From Frateuria terrea (GTDB lineage: Bacteria > Pseudomonadota > Gammaproteobacteria > Xanthomonadales > Rhodanobacteraceae): DNA of 64,000 nt. Below the pieces are notes generated by a model. The model did no database searches, was not told the DNA's origin, and saw only the letters and a list, made by a program, of their open reading frames with translations. Shown in pieces: positions 33,031 to 52,999 of this stretch (within the stretch, counting starts at the first letter, position 1; each line of letters starts with the position of its first letter). The DNA is taken from NCBI RefSeq assembly GCF_900115705.1, contig NZ_FOXL01000004.1:487446-551445 (forward strand). Reading direction: 5' to 3'. Both the position numbers and the translations under genes were made by a program.

Positions 33031-34848
33031 TCAGTACACGTCGCGGGCGTAGCGGCCCTGGGTGAGGAGATCGGCGAGCCAGGCCCTGGCTGCGTCGGGG
33101 GCATGGCCGCCATGCGCCACGGCGATGTCGAGGAGCGCGGCATGGACGTCCCTGGCCATGTGGTTGGCATCGCCGCACACGTACAGGTGCGCGCCGCCTT
33201 GCAGCCAGGCGTAGAGCTCCCTGCCCTGTTCGCGCAGGCGATCCTGCACGTAGACCTTCTGTGCGGTGTCGCGCGAGAAGGCGAGGTCCAGGCGATGCAG
33301 CGCTCCGCTCCTGCGCGCCTCCTGCCACTCGAGCTGGTAGAGAAAATCGCGGGTGAAATGGCGGTTGCCGAAGACGAGCCAGTTGCGGCCGCGTGCGCCG
33401 GTCTCGCGGCGGTCCTGCGTGAAGGCGCGAAACGGCGCCACGCCGGTGCCGGGCCCGATCATGATGATGTCGCGGGCGCCGTCCGCCGGCAGCCGGAAGC
33501 GGTCGTTGGACTCGACGAACACCGGCACCGTGGCGTCCTCGTCCACCATCGAGAGGAAGGTCGAGGCGGCGCCCCAGTGTGGCGTGCCGAATGCCTCGTA
33601 CTCGACCCGCGCGACGGTCAGGTGCACCTCTTCCTCGCCCACCGCACGCGGGCTGGAGGCGATCGAGTAGAGCCGCGGCGTAAGCGGACGCAGTGCAGCG
33701 ACCAGGTCCTCCGCCCGCCAGGCCGCGCGGTAGCGGCGCAACAGATCGATCGGCTGGTGGCCCGACAGCAGTTCGGCGAACGCGGTGGCGTTCTCCTTGC
33801 GCAACACGCGCATCAGGTCGGCGTGACCACTGGCGGCGGCGTGTGCCGCAACGAAACCGCGGGTGAGCCGCGTCAGTTCACGCTCGCGGCCAAGCCACTG
33901 CGCCAGCGGCAGCGTGCGGCCCTGGTGGCTGGTCTCCTGCGCGCCATCCAGGCGCACCGCCTGCAGCCACTGCTCGACCAGCACCGGCGGGTTGGTCGGC
34001 CAGAGGCCGATGGCATCGCCCGGCGCATAGCGCAGGCCCGAGCCTTGCAGTGACAGTTCCACGTGGTGCACGGCGCGCTCGCTGTCGCGCGATACGATGC
34101 GCTGGTTGGCCAGCACGGTGGCGTGGAACGGCTGTTCGCGCGAATGCGGGCTGCGTGCAGGCAGTGCGTGCACGGTGGCGCTACGCGTGGCCGCGGGAGC
34201 GGCGTTGCCCAGCGCCCCGCGCGCCTGCTCCAGCGCCCTGACCGACCACGGCGAAGCCACCTCGTCGATGTCCACGTCGGCCTCGCCCAGCGGAGCGAAA
34301 CGCGTGGCGCCGAGCTCGGCCAGGCGCGCGTCGAGCTGGCGGCCGATCGCGCAGAACTGCGGGTAGCTCGAGTCGCCCAGGCCAAGCACCGCATAGTGCA
34401 GCCCCGGCAGCCGCGGTGCGCGCTTGCCGGCAACGAATTCGACGAAGCCACGGGCGTCGTCCGGCGGCTCGCCCTCGCCCTGGGTACTGATCACCAACAG
34501 CAGGTGGGTTTCCTTCGACAGTTCGCGCTGCGGATAGGCGTCCGCGCGCACCAGTCGTACGGCCAGACCCGCCGACTCGCTGCGCGCCGCCAGTTGCTCG
34601 GCCAACCGCTTGGCGTTGCCGGTCTGGCTGCCGTAGACGATGGTCAGCCGCGGCGCATCCGGCGCACCGGCAGGTGCGGCGTCGGCCAGCCGCACGCCGC
34701 GCTGGGAATGGCCCGCACGCGCCGCGCTCCAGGCTGCCACCCAGTACAGCTCCTCCGGCGCCAGCCCTTCGGCCAGCCTGGCGAGCAAGGCAGCCTTCTC
34801 CGCGCTCAGGGCAACGGGCAACGGTTCCGGAGCGACCAGTGCATTCAC
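33031..34848 (-). CDS. cysJ: Sulfite reductase flavoprotein subunit
   Basis: A 605-residue protein. A GTG start at 34848 ([20 protein letters not shown]) is chosen: AAAGGA lies upstream and no in-frame ATG is close; longer reading would run through the operator. The order is a flavodoxin-like FMN domain (about residues 60-210, [32 protein letters not shown]), a connecting FAD domain ([10 protein letters not shown]) and an NADPH domain ([27 protein letters not shown]). It passes electrons from NADPH to CysI. It is first of cysJ-cysI-cysH-sat. Confidence 0.95.
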   Translation of the reverse strand: MNALVAPEPLPVALSAEKAALLARLAEGLAPEELYWVAAWSAARAGHSQRGVRLADAAPAGAPDAPRLTIVYGSQTGNAKRLAEQLAARSESAGLAVRLVRADAYPQRELSKETHLLLVISTQGEGEPPDDARGFVEFVAGKRAPRLPGLHYAVLGLGDSSYPQFCAIGRQLDARLAELGATRFAPLGEADVDIDEVASPWSVRALEQARGALGNAAPAATRSATVHALPARSPHSREQPFHATVLANQRIVSRDSERAVHHVELSLQGSGLRYAPGDAIGLWPTNPPVLVEQWLQAVRLDGAQETSHQGRTLPLAQWLGRERELTRLTRGFVAAHAAASGHADLMRVLRKENATAFAELLSGHQPIDLLRRYRAAWRAEDLVAALRPLTPRLYSIASSPRAVGEEEVHLTVARVEYEAFGTPHWGAASTFLSMVDEDATVPVFVESNDRFRLPADGARDIIMIGPGTGVAPFRAFTQDRRETGARGRNWLVFGNRHFTRDFLYQLEWQEARRSGALHRLDLAFSRDTAQKVYVQDRLREQGRELYAWLQGGAHLYVCGDANHMARDVHAALLDIAVAHGGHAPDAARAWLADLLTQGRYARDVY

Positions 34849-34860
34849 GTCGTCGTGTCC

Positions 34861-34874
34861 TTTGGACGTCCAAA
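34861..34874. promoter_or_regulatory. Perfect 14-bp palindrome upstream of cysJ
   Basis: TTTGGACGTCCAAA is exactly self-complementary and lies 12 bases before the cysJ GTG, directly abutting its AAAGGA ribosome-binding site. It shares GACGTCCAAAT with the cysG/LysR operator. It could be a DNA operator or, in the mRNA, a structure masking the ribosome-binding site. Confidence 0.55.
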
Positions 34875-35006
34875 TGGGTTCGGCCAATCTAGGCGGCGGC
34901 CGCCCGCTTGGGAAAGGACACCTGGGCATGTGGATATGCCGAGCCCTTATTTCTGCCTGCAGCCAGCGCTGCGGATACTCCCGGCTCCTCTCCGCCGGGC
35001 CGCGCC

Positions 35007-35756
35007 ATGGTTCCAAGCTCCGAGTTCCTCACCTTCGCTATCGTCGGCGGGCTGGCACAGCTCGTCGACGGTGCGCTGGGCATGGCCTACGGCGTGGCCT
35101 CGGCAGCCATGCTGCTGGGGCTGGGCGTACCGCCGGTGACCGCCACCGCGGGCGTGCACCAGGCGGAGGCGTTCACCTGCGGCGCGTCGGGCCTGAGCCA
35201 TTGGCTGGCCGGCAACGTGCGTTGGCCGCTGTTCTGGATGCTCGTGATTCCCGGCGCAATCGGCGCGGTGATCGGCGCGACGGTCGTGGTGCACGTGCCC
35301 GCTGCATGGATGCGGCTGGCGTTGACACCCTATCTGCTGGGCATCGGCATGTTCCTGTTGCTGCGTGGGGCGCCCGGCCGTCCGCCCGAGGCAGACCTGC
35401 CGCGTGGCACGCCGGTGCTGGGCCTGGCCGCGGGTTTCGCCGATGCGGTGGCCGGCGGCGGCTGGAGCGCGTTGACGGTCACCACGCTGGTCGCCCGCGG
35501 CGCCACACCACGGAGCGTGATCGGCACCGCACACCTGGCCAAGTGCGTGGTGAGCGTGGCCGCGAGCATCAGCTTCCTGCTGCTGGCGGGCCTGGGGCAT
35601 GGGACGGCGGTGCTTGGCCTGATCGCAGGAGGCGTGCTGGCCGCGCCCGTGGGTGCGCTGTTCGCGCGGCGCATGCCGCCGCGGGTGGTGACGGTACTGG
35701 CGGCGATCGCGGTACTGGGGGTGGGCGTCAGCAACGTGGTCAGGGCGTTCGGCTGA
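35007..35756 (+). CDS. TauE/SafE-family sulfite/anion transporter
   Basis: A 249-residue polytopic membrane protein starting MVPSSEFLTFAIVGGLAQLV. It has about seven or eight hydrophobic helices and the two-repeat layout of the TauE/SafE family (GLAQLVDGALGMAYGVASAA in the first half, GLAAGFADAVAGGGWSALTV in the second). Family members export sulfite, sulfoacetate or other organosulfur anions, or take up sulfur anions. Its position divergent from cysJ suggests sulfite or sulfate handling linked to sulfate reduction, but the direction of transport is not shown by sequence. Confidence 0.85.
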   Translation: MVPSSEFLTFAIVGGLAQLVDGALGMAYGVASAAMLLGLGVPPVTATAGVHQAEAFTCGASGLSHWLAGNVRWPLFWMLVIPGAIGAVIGATVVVHVPAAWMRLALTPYLLGIGMFLLLRGAPGRPPEADLPRGTPVLGLAAGFADAVAGGGWSALTVTTLVARGATPRSVIGTAHLAKCVVSVAASISFLLLAGLGHGTAVLGLIAGGVLAAPVGALFARRMPPRVVTVLAAIAVLGVGVSNVVRAFG

Positions 35757-35793
35757 ACTGCGGGTACCCGTTCCGCGGCCGTACAATGCGCGG

Positions 35794-36981
35794 ATGACCG
35801 ACACCCTTCCCATTGAAGTCCGCGGCTCGGCAAGGCAGCCGCTGGGCATGACGCCCGCGCAATTCCTGCGCGATTACTGGCAGAAGCGCCCGCTGCTGGT
35901 ACGCAACGCCTTCCCCGATTTCCAGCCGCCGTTGCAGCCGGACGACCTGGGCGGCCTGGCCTGCGAGGAAGGCGCGCTGTCGCGGTTGATCGTGCACGAC
36001 GACAAGCGCGACCGGTGGTCGGTGAAAACCGGCCCGCTCGACGAAGCCGATTTCGCCCGCACGCCGGACAGCAACTGGACGCTGCTGGTGCAGGACGTGG
36101 ACAAGTGGGACGCCGACGTCGCGCAGTTGCTGGAGCACTTCCACTTCCTGCCGAGCTGGCGCGTCGACGACGTGATGGTGTCCTACGCCGAGCCGGGCGG
36201 CGGCGTCGGCGCGCACGTGGATCAGTACGACGTATTCCTGCTGCAGGGGCTGGGCCAGCGGCACTGGGCGATCAGCACCGACCCCTCCGCGCCGAAGGAC
36301 TTCCGCCCGGACATCGAGCTCAAGCAGCTGGCGCACTTCGAGCCCACCCACGAGTGGCTGCTCGAACCGGGCGACATGCTCTACCTGCCGCCGGGCGTGC
36401 CGCACGATGGCGTCGCCTTCGGTGGTCCGTGCATGACCTTCTCGATCGGCATGCGTGCGCCCTCGCAAGCCGAGCTGACGGGCGATCTGGCCGACTACCT
36501 CGCCGAGCGGCTGGACGAATCGCAGCGCTACGCCGACGCGGATCTGGCCCCGGCGCGCGCGGCGGGCGAGATCGACGCGGCCGCCCTCGCCCGTCTGCGC
36601 ACAGCCCTGCCCTTCGTCGGTGCGCTGGACGAGGACACCCTGCGCGACTGGTTCGGGCGCTTCATCACCCGCTACCGCAACGCGCAGACGCCCGCACCGC
36701 CGGGCAAGCCGCTGGCCCTGCCCGGTCTGCGCAAGCGCCTGGATGGCGGCGCGGTACTGCTGCGCCATCCCTGGTCACGGCTGGCCTGGAGCCGCGGCCG
36801 TCGAGGCACGGCGTTGTTCGCCAACGGCCAGGCGTACGCGGCACCGATGGAACTGGCGCGCCGGCTCTGCGCCGAACGCACGCTGGCTTTCGATGGCATG
36901 CCGGACGATGCCACGCTGGATGTGCTGCTCGCGCTGCTCAACGACGGCCACCTCGTGCTGCACAAGGCGCCTCGCCGTTGA
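35794..36981 (+). CDS. roxA: JmjC/cupin 2OG oxygenase, ribosomal protein uL16 arginine hydroxylase type (RoxA/YcfD)
   Basis: A 395-residue protein. The N-terminal JmjC-type double-stranded beta-helix carries the iron-binding HxD in GVGAHVDQYDVFLLQGLGQR and a distal histidine in YLPPGVPHDGVAFG; MTPAQFLRDYWQKRPLLVRN at the start is the YcfD-family entry. A helical dimerisation region and C-terminal winged helix (FANGQAYAAPMELARRLCAE) follow. YcfD hydroxylates an arginine of ribosomal protein L16. Length and domain order agree with that family. It overlaps the next gene by four bases. Confidence 0.9.
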   Translation: MTDTLPIEVRGSARQPLGMTPAQFLRDYWQKRPLLVRNAFPDFQPPLQPDDLGGLACEEGALSRLIVHDDKRDRWSVKTGPLDEADFARTPDSNWTLLVQDVDKWDADVAQLLEHFHFLPSWRVDDVMVSYAEPGGGVGAHVDQYDVFLLQGLGQRHWAISTDPSAPKDFRPDIELKQLAHFEPTHEWLLEPGDMLYLPPGVPHDGVAFGGPCMTFSIGMRAPSQAELTGDLADYLAERLDESQRYADADLAPARAAGEIDAAALARLRTALPFVGALDEDTLRDWFGRFITRYRNAQTPAPPGKPLALPGLRKRLDGGAVLLRHPWSRLAWSRGRRGTALFANGQAYAAPMELARRLCAERTLAFDGMPDDATLDVLLALLNDGHLVLHKAPRR

Positions 36982-37481
36982 CGCTGGACGGGCCCGTGCC
37001 GGATGGGCCGCTGCCGGCAGGCGACGCGGAACAGTTGGCCGCCGCGCGGCTGGCCCTGCTCTGCGGGGCCCGCCGCCAGGTCGACATCCGCCTGCCGCGC
37101 CTCGACGACTCGCACTATGCAGGTTTGGGGGAAATCGAGCAGCTCCGCAGGCTGGCGACCAGCGGCCGCGGCGCGCACATCCGCGTGCTGCTGAACGATC
37201 CGGCGTCCGCCTTGCGCGACGGCCATCGGCTGATCCTGCTGATGCAGCGGTTGCCGAGCGCGATCCAGGTGCGCGTGCCGGTCGAGGAAACCGATCTGGG
37301 CAATCCCTCCGCCTGCCTGCTCACCGACGCCGGCGGCTACCTGTTCCAGCCCGACGCCGAACGCCCGCAGGGCCGCGCCGCGCTTGCCGATCGCCCAGCC
37401 TGGGCGCCGCTTCGGCAGCAATTCGACGAGATGTGGGAACGCGCCGAGCGGGCGCGGATGCTGCAGCCGCTGGACCTGTAG
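36978..37481 (+). CDS. Conserved hypothetical protein coupled to roxA
   Basis: A 167-residue reading frame without an in-frame ATG. The likely start is TTG at 36978, overlapping the roxA stop codon (TTGA), or GTG at 36996. The protein contains GRGAHIRVLLNDPASALRDG, HRLILLMQRLPSAIQVRVPV and a terminal region WAPLRQQFDEMWERA. This resembles a phospholipase-D-like or acetyltransferase-associated domain often annotated as DUF7931, but I am not sure of that family. No catalytic motif is visible. The coding bias continues cleanly from roxA, so it is probably a real gene, translationally coupled. Confidence 0.7.
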   Translation: MTLDGPVPDGPLPAGDAEQLAAARLALLCGARRQVDIRLPRLDDSHYAGLGEIEQLRRLATSGRGAHIRVLLNDPASALRDGHRLILLMQRLPSAIQVRVPVEETDLGNPSACLLTDAGGYLFQPDAERPQGRAALADRPAWAPLRQQFDEMWERAERARMLQPLDL

Positions 37482-37498
37482 GGTGGGCCCGGACGCCC

Positions 37499-37765
37499 TT
37501 ACATCACTTTGCGATTCTTGCGCCCGATCGCCACGATGATGACCGCGAAAGCAGCGAGGCGGATCAGGTAGGCGACGCTGCGGTCCTCGAAGTAGACGTT
37601 GGTCATGGCGATGACCGCCTGTGCCAGACCCAGCAACCCGAACGCCAGCGAGAACGCGAGGAACAGGTTGTCGCGGGTGCGCCGCCAGAAGCGCAGGAAG
37701 AACAGCCCCGCGACGAAGAAGCCGAACGTGACGGCGCCGGAGAGAAAGTAGATCAGCAGCGTCAT
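37499..37765 (-). CDS. Small membrane protein, DUF5985-like (second of pair)
   Basis: An 88-residue protein starting MTLLIYFLSGAVTFGFFVAG, with three hydrophobic segments (about residues 3-24, 35-55, 65-80) and a basic C-terminus GRKNRKVM. It overlaps the preceding gene by ATGA (37762-37765). It resembles DUF5985 proteins, small membrane proteins of unknown function that occur in pairs near signalling genes. Family assignment is from memory of layout, not from a search. Confidence 0.7.
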   Translation of the reverse strand: MTLLIYFLSGAVTFGFFVAGLFFLRFWRRTRDNLFLAFSLAFGLLGLAQAVIAMTNVYFEDRSVAYLIRLAAFAVIIVAIGRKNRKVM

Positions 37766-38040
37766 TCCCCTTCTCCGTTCCAGATGAAACCGAACAGCAA
37801 TGTCGCCACCGCCGCAAGCGACACGAGGGCGCGGGGCACGGCCAGATCGACGGAACTGGGAAAGACGATCAGGTCCAGCACCAGCAGCAGGTTGTTTACC
37901 GCCAGCAGCAGGAAACACAGCGCGCTCCAGAACAACAGCCCGGCGCGGGTGCGGTGAAAGCTTCGGCCCAGCATGACCGCACAGACCGTGCTGGCCAGGA
38001 AGCACAACAGGTACACCGCAGGTGCGAAGTAATGGGACAC
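37762..38040 (-). CDS. Small membrane protein, DUF5985-like (first of pair)
   Basis: A 92-residue protein starting MSHYFAPAVYLLCFLASTVC, with three predicted membrane segments and the polar turn GRSFHRTRAGLLFWSALCFL that also appears in degenerate form in the following gene (RRTRDNLFLAFSLAFG). The two are therefore paralogous. It starts three bases after the winged-helix gene stops, so the three genes form an operon. Confidence 0.7.
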   Translation of the reverse strand: MSHYFAPAVYLLCFLASTVCAVMLGRSFHRTRAGLLFWSALCFLLLAVNNLLLVLDLIVFPSSVDLAVPRALVSLAAVATLLFGFIWNGEGE

Positions 38041-38043
38041 GCT

Positions 38044-38415
38044 CTAGTCCTTGCGGAATCGGAAGGCGTCGGCGAACGCGACGAGGTTGTCGGAGCGGGA
38101 TCGCATGATCAGGCGCAGCACGGCATCGGGCGAGCGCACATATAGCGCCTGGGCTTCTTCGACCAGCTCGTGAAGGTCTTCCGACGCGGGACCGTAGCGG
38201 ACCAGGTCGTCGCTTTCGTGCACGATCAGGCCGGCGGCGTGGAGCGATTCCACGGCCTGGCTCACGACCAGTTCGCTCGCCCGCAGCGCGTTGACCAGTT
38301 CCGGCGAGGACCAGCAACGCGCGGGATCGCGCAGCAGCAGGAACAGCAGCTCCATCGACCAGATGGACCGGAATGTCGACCGCAAGAAACCGGCTACATC
38401 CTTCTCCAATGGCAT
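38044..38415 (-). CDS. Small winged-helix-like hypothetical protein
   Basis: A 123-residue protein starting MPLEKDVAGFLRSTFRSIWS. Longer in-frame starts exist, but the extension is low-complexity and unlike a protein core. The segment SMELLFLLLRDPARCWSSPE, LVNALRASELVVSQAVESLH, AAGLIVHESDDLVRYGP reads as a helix-turn-helix followed by a wing, similar to PadR/MarR-like folds. It probably regulates the two membrane proteins after it or a nearby system. Function is unknown. Confidence 0.65.
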   Translation of the reverse strand: MPLEKDVAGFLRSTFRSIWSMELLFLLLRDPARCWSSPELVNALRASELVVSQAVESLHAAGLIVHESDDLVRYGPASEDLHELVEEAQALYVRSPDAVLRLIMRSRSDNLVAFADAFRFRKD

Positions 38416-38800
38416 TCCGAAAATCGCCCCCTCTTCTGGCGGATCACCGCGGGCCTCGCCTTCCTCCCAAAGCCGATCCCAAGCGGAGCGACCTGACGCA
38501 CATAACCGCCCGCATTCTATGGACTCTTTCGCGGGAAGCCAACCCGACGCCATGATATGGTTCCGCGCCGGAAGGCCGGACGCGGCATGAGGCATGGACG
38601 CGTGGGGAAACGTGGAACCCGGACTGGCGTGGCCCGTGCCACGTAACCGGCACGGTCGTGCCGGTTCGTCGCATCGGGGCTGCAGCTCCTTCTGCCTGGT
38701 GGGTTGAAGCATGGGTTCAGCGTGACACGCGCAAGCTCGGCGGCTTGCCTCGATCGCCAGGGCGTCAGCCCGCTAACCATGATTCCACCTGGACAGGATC
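38416..38800 (+). promoter_or_regulatory. Structured leader region upstream of the poly-HAMP kinase
   Basis: The 385-base gap contains consecutive small perfect hairpins on the plus strand: CGTGGC-CCGT-GCCACG (38628-38643), AACCGGCAC-GGTC-GTGCCGGTT (38645-38666), GCGTG-A-CACGC (38720-38730) and GCAAGC-N6-GCTTGC (38731-38748). No terminator follows. It may be a long structured 5' UTR or an unrecognised regulatory RNA. No known riboswitch class was identified. Confidence 0.4.
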
Positions 38801-44176
<5,376 letters not shown>

Positions 44177-44191
44177 CTGAGCCATGAACCC

Positions 44192-46246
44192 ATGAACGTG
44201 CCTGTTTCCCGCCACACCCTGTCCGCCCTGAGGCGCGGTCGCCCGGCCGAGCCTTCCGGGCGCGCGCGCATCCTCATCGTCGACGACGACGAGCGCAACC
44301 TGCTGGCCATCCGCACGGTGCTGGAAGACATTGCCGACGTAGTGCTCGCCCGCTCGGGCGAGGATGCGCTGCGGCAGCTGCTCAAGGGCGAGTTCGCGGT
44401 CATCCTGCTGGACGTCTATATGCCCGGCATGGACGGCTACGAGACTGCACAGATCATCCGCGCCCGCGAACAGACCAAGCGCATCCCGATCATCTTCCTC
44501 TCGGCGGTCAACAAGGAGACCGAGCACCTGATCCGCGGCTACTCGATGGGCGCGGTGGACTACGTGTTCAAGCCGGTCGAACCGGTGGTGCTGCGTTCCA
44601 AGGCGGCGGTGTTCGTCGACCTGTACATGATGACCCGCGAGGTGCGCCGCCAGGCCAGGCAGGAGCAGGAGTTGCTCGACGCCAACCTGCGCGCCAACGC
44701 CGAACGGCTGCGCGCGGAGCAGGAATTGCGCCTGGCCGAGCAGCGCCAGGCGGCGATCATCCAGTCGCTGCCGCTGGTGCTGTACCTGGAGGATCTGGAG
44801 GCAGCGCCGCGTTTGCCCAAGTTCGTCAGCGGCAACTTTGCGGCGGTCACCGGCTTCACCTTCGAAGACGTCATGGCCACACCGACGCTATGGTTCGATC
44901 GGCTGCACCCGGACGACCGCGAGCGTGTCACCGCCGCGCTGCGCGCGCGGCGCGAGGGCCGCGGCTACGCAGTGGAATACCGCTGGCAGTGCGCCGATGG
45001 CACGTACAAGCACTTCCTCGACCAGGCCGTGCTGCTGCGCGATGCCGGCGGCCGCCCGCTCGAATACGCCGGCACCCTGCTCGACGTCACCGAACGCAAG
45101 GATCTGGAGACGCAGCTGCTGCACGTGCGCAAGATGGACGCACTCGGCCAGCTCACCGGCGGCATCGCGCACGACTTCAACAACCTGCTGGCGGCCGTGC
45201 TCGGCGGACTGGGCCTGATCGAGCGGCGCGTAACCCTGGCCGACGACCAGCGCAAGGTGCTGGAAATGACCCGCCACGCCGCCCAGCAGGGCGCGGAACT
45301 GGTCTCGCGGCTGCTTGCCTTCGCGCGCAAGCAGAAGCTCGAGCCGGCGCGGATCGATATCGCCAACCTGTCCGGCACGGTCAGCCAGTTGCTGGCGCAT
45401 ACGCTGGGTGGACTGGTCGCGCTGGACTGGGAGCTGGAGGGCGACCTGTGGTCGCCTTACGCCGACGAGACCCAGCTCGAGCTGGCGCTGATGAACCTCG
45501 CCATCAATGCGCGTGATGCCATGCCCGAGGGCGGCAAGATCTGCATCGCGTGCCGCAACGCGACCCTGTCACCCGGCGGCGATGCTCCCGCGGGCGATTA
45601 CGTGGTTCTGGCGGTCTCCGATACCGGTTGCGGCATTCCGCCGGAGATGCTCGAGCGCGTCACCGAACCGTTCTTCACCACCAAGGCGGTCGGCAAGGGC
45701 ACCGGCCTGGGGCTTTCCATGGTGTACGGATTCGCCCAGCAGTCCGGCGGCACCATGCGTATCGAAAGCCGGCTGGACCAGGGCACCACGGTCGAACTCT
45801 GGCTGCCACGCTCGCCCGAAGCGCTCCGCCGTCCGCCGGCCAGCACCGCGACCAGTGACCCGGCCGAACGCAACCGGGCCCGCCATATCCTGCTGGTCGA
45901 CGACCATGATGGCGTGCGTGCCACCACCGCGGCCATGCTCGAGGACCTCGGCCACCGTGTGACCACGGCTACCGATGGCGAGCACGTCTGCAAGCTGATC
46001 CAGGGCGAGCATCTGAGCGCCATCGACTTCATCATCAGCGACTACGCCATGCCGCTGGTGTCGGGCTCGGAGGTCATTCGCAAGCTGCGCTCGGTCAAGC
46101 CGGGGTTGCCGGGCATCATCATCAGCGGCTATGCCGACACGGCGGCCATCTCGGGTGCTCCCGAAGGCGTGATCGTGGTGGCCAAGCCCTTCACGCCGGC
46201 GCAGTTGCAGGACGCCATCGCGGCCGCCTCGCACGTCAACCCGTAA
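44192..46246 (+). CDS. Hybrid histidine kinase REC-PAS-HisKA-HATPase-REC
   Basis: A 684-residue soluble protein 15 bases after the poly-HAMP kinase, so probably co-transcribed. An N-terminal receiver has D74 in VILLDVYMPGMDGYE and K in VFKPVEP. A coiled coil leads to a PAS domain (about 185-310, VTGFTFEDVMATPTLWFDRL, PAC-like YAGTLLDVTERK). The kinase has H327 in LTGGIAHDFNNLLAAV, and HATPase DTGCGIPPEML with GTGLGLSMVYGFAQQ. The C-terminal receiver has D617 in FIISDYAMPLVSG. It is likely phosphorylated by the upstream kinase and passes phosphate on. No DNA-binding output is present in either. Confidence 0.92.
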   Translation: MNVPVSRHTLSALRRGRPAEPSGRARILIVDDDERNLLAIRTVLEDIADVVLARSGEDALRQLLKGEFAVILLDVYMPGMDGYETAQIIRAREQTKRIPIIFLSAVNKETEHLIRGYSMGAVDYVFKPVEPVVLRSKAAVFVDLYMMTREVRRQARQEQELLDANLRANAERLRAEQELRLAEQRQAAIIQSLPLVLYLEDLEAAPRLPKFVSGNFAAVTGFTFEDVMATPTLWFDRLHPDDRERVTAALRARREGRGYAVEYRWQCADGTYKHFLDQAVLLRDAGGRPLEYAGTLLDVTERKDLETQLLHVRKMDALGQLTGGIAHDFNNLLAAVLGGLGLIERRVTLADDQRKVLEMTRHAAQQGAELVSRLLAFARKQKLEPARIDIANLSGTVSQLLAHTLGGLVALDWELEGDLWSPYADETQLELALMNLAINARDAMPEGGKICIACRNATLSPGGDAPAGDYVVLAVSDTGCGIPPEMLERVTEPFFTTKAVGKGTGLGLSMVYGFAQQSGGTMRIESRLDQGTTVELWLPRSPEALRRPPASTATSDPAERNRARHILLVDDHDGVRATTAAMLEDLGHRVTTATDGEHVCKLIQGEHLSAIDFIISDYAMPLVSGSEVIRKLRSVKPGLPGIIISGYADTAAISGAPEGVIVVAKPFTPAQLQDAIAAASHVNP

Positions 46247-46571
46247 CGTTGCCCGGTTCTACCCGCGAGCTGGCGGGAGGCCGCTGCGGCGATCGCTCCC
46301 CCGCTCCTGCCGGGAAGAACATGGCAGCCAACTGAACGAAGGCTGGTCCATCGGACATGGCAAGATCGCCGCCCTGATCGCCCGCAGACACGGTGCGATG
46401 CCGATCTACCCCCGCACCGCCTTGAAATCGGCCTCGCCACCGCGACCTCCAATGCGTTGTCCGGCTTGCCGCGGCGCAGCAGGCCCGGCGTATAATCGTT
46501 AAGATTGCATACGGCCCTTTGCCCTTCCCCAGGCGGACGGTCGCAAGCCTCCCTTCCCTGCCGGTGGTGAC
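46247..46571 (+). promoter_or_regulatory. sucA upstream region with promoter
   Basis: A perfect -10 TATAAT at 46491-46496 follows a weak -35 TTGCCG (46466-46471) with a 19-base spacer, about 70 bases before the sucA GTG. The rest of this 325-base gap shows no gene and no clear operator. Confidence 0.5.
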
Positions 46572-49406
<2,835 letters not shown>

Positions 49407-49482
49407 ACTCTTTCGGATCAATGCGGCCAGGACGGCCGCTACGTGCCGCGCCAGGAACGGCGCCCACCTTTAAGGACCCGTC

Positions 49483-50685
<1,203 letters not shown>

Positions 50686-50715
50686 TCGCCGCCCCGGCGA
50701 TCAGAAAACAGGTAA

Positions 50716-52257
<1,542 letters not shown>

Positions 52258-52273
52258 CCGCCCTGCAAAGGCC

Positions 52274-52311
52274 GACGCGGCCCGCTCGTGGCGACATGGG
52301 CGGGCCGCGTC
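52274..52311 (+). terminator. Terminator-like hairpin after lpd
   Basis: GACGCGGCCCGC / GCGGGCCGCGTC form a perfect 12-bp stem with a 14-base loop, followed by GTTTCC. The U-run is poor, so termination of the suc operon may be partial. Confidence 0.55.
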
Positions 52312-52382
52312 GTTTCCGGCAGCGCCGAAAACGACCGCTCCATACGACGCTCTTCTGCTTTGCCCTGCCGAGCGACACCCGC

Positions 52383-52979
52383 ATGCCCCAACCCACCGCC
52401 CTCTGCGTCTACTGCGGCTCCAGCAGCGGCAGCCACCCCGAGTACGTCGAACAGGCGCGCGCCTTCGGCACCGAGATGGCCCGGCGGGACATCGCACTGG
52501 TCTACGGCGGCGGCAAGGTCGGGCTGATGGGCACCGTGGCCGACGCCGTGCTGGCCGCCGGCGGCAGGGCGATCGGCGTGATCCCGCGCCAGCTGGTGGA
52601 CCTGGAAGTTGCCCATCCGGACCTCAGCGAGTTGGTGGTGGTCGAGACCATGCACCAGCGCAAGACGCGCATGTACGAGCTGTCCGATGCCTTCGTCGCA
52701 CTGCCCGGCGGATTCGGCACCATGGACGAGATGTTCGAGATGCTGACCTGGGCCCAGCTGGGTCTGCACCGCTATCCCTGCGCCTTCCTCGACGTGCGCG
52801 GCTACTACACGCAACTGCGCGCGATGATGGACCACATGGTGGCAGAGCGCTTCGTCCGCCCGGAGCAGCGCAAGGACGTCTGGTTCGGTCCGGACATGGC
52901 CGCGCTGTTCGACTGGATGGCAAGCTACGAAGGCCGCTACCTGCCCAAGTGGGTAGACGACCGCAGCATCGACGCCTGA
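52383..52979 (+). CDS. LOG-family (TIGR00730) cytokinin-riboside-phosphate hydrolase-like protein
   Basis: A 198-residue protein starting MPQPTALCVYCGSSSGSHPE. The family signature is complete: VYCGSSSG at the N-terminus, LVYGGGKVGLMGTVADAVLA, and the substrate motif LPGGFGTMDEMFEMLTWAQL preceded by METMHQRKTRMYELSDAFVA-like MHQRKTRMYELSDAFVALPG. These enzymes release a base from nucleoside 5'-monophosphates, producing cytokinins in some bacteria. The natural substrate here is unknown. It lies 20 bases before the reductase gene, likely one operon. Confidence 0.93.
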   Translation: MPQPTALCVYCGSSSGSHPEYVEQARAFGTEMARRDIALVYGGGKVGLMGTVADAVLAAGGRAIGVIPRQLVDLEVAHPDLSELVVVETMHQRKTRMYELSDAFVALPGGFGTMDEMFEMLTWAQLGLHRYPCAFLDVRGYYTQLRAMMDHMVAERFVRPEQRKDVWFGPDMAALFDWMASYEGRYLPKWVDDRSIDA

Positions 52980-52999
52980 GCGCAGGCAAGGAGGCAAGC

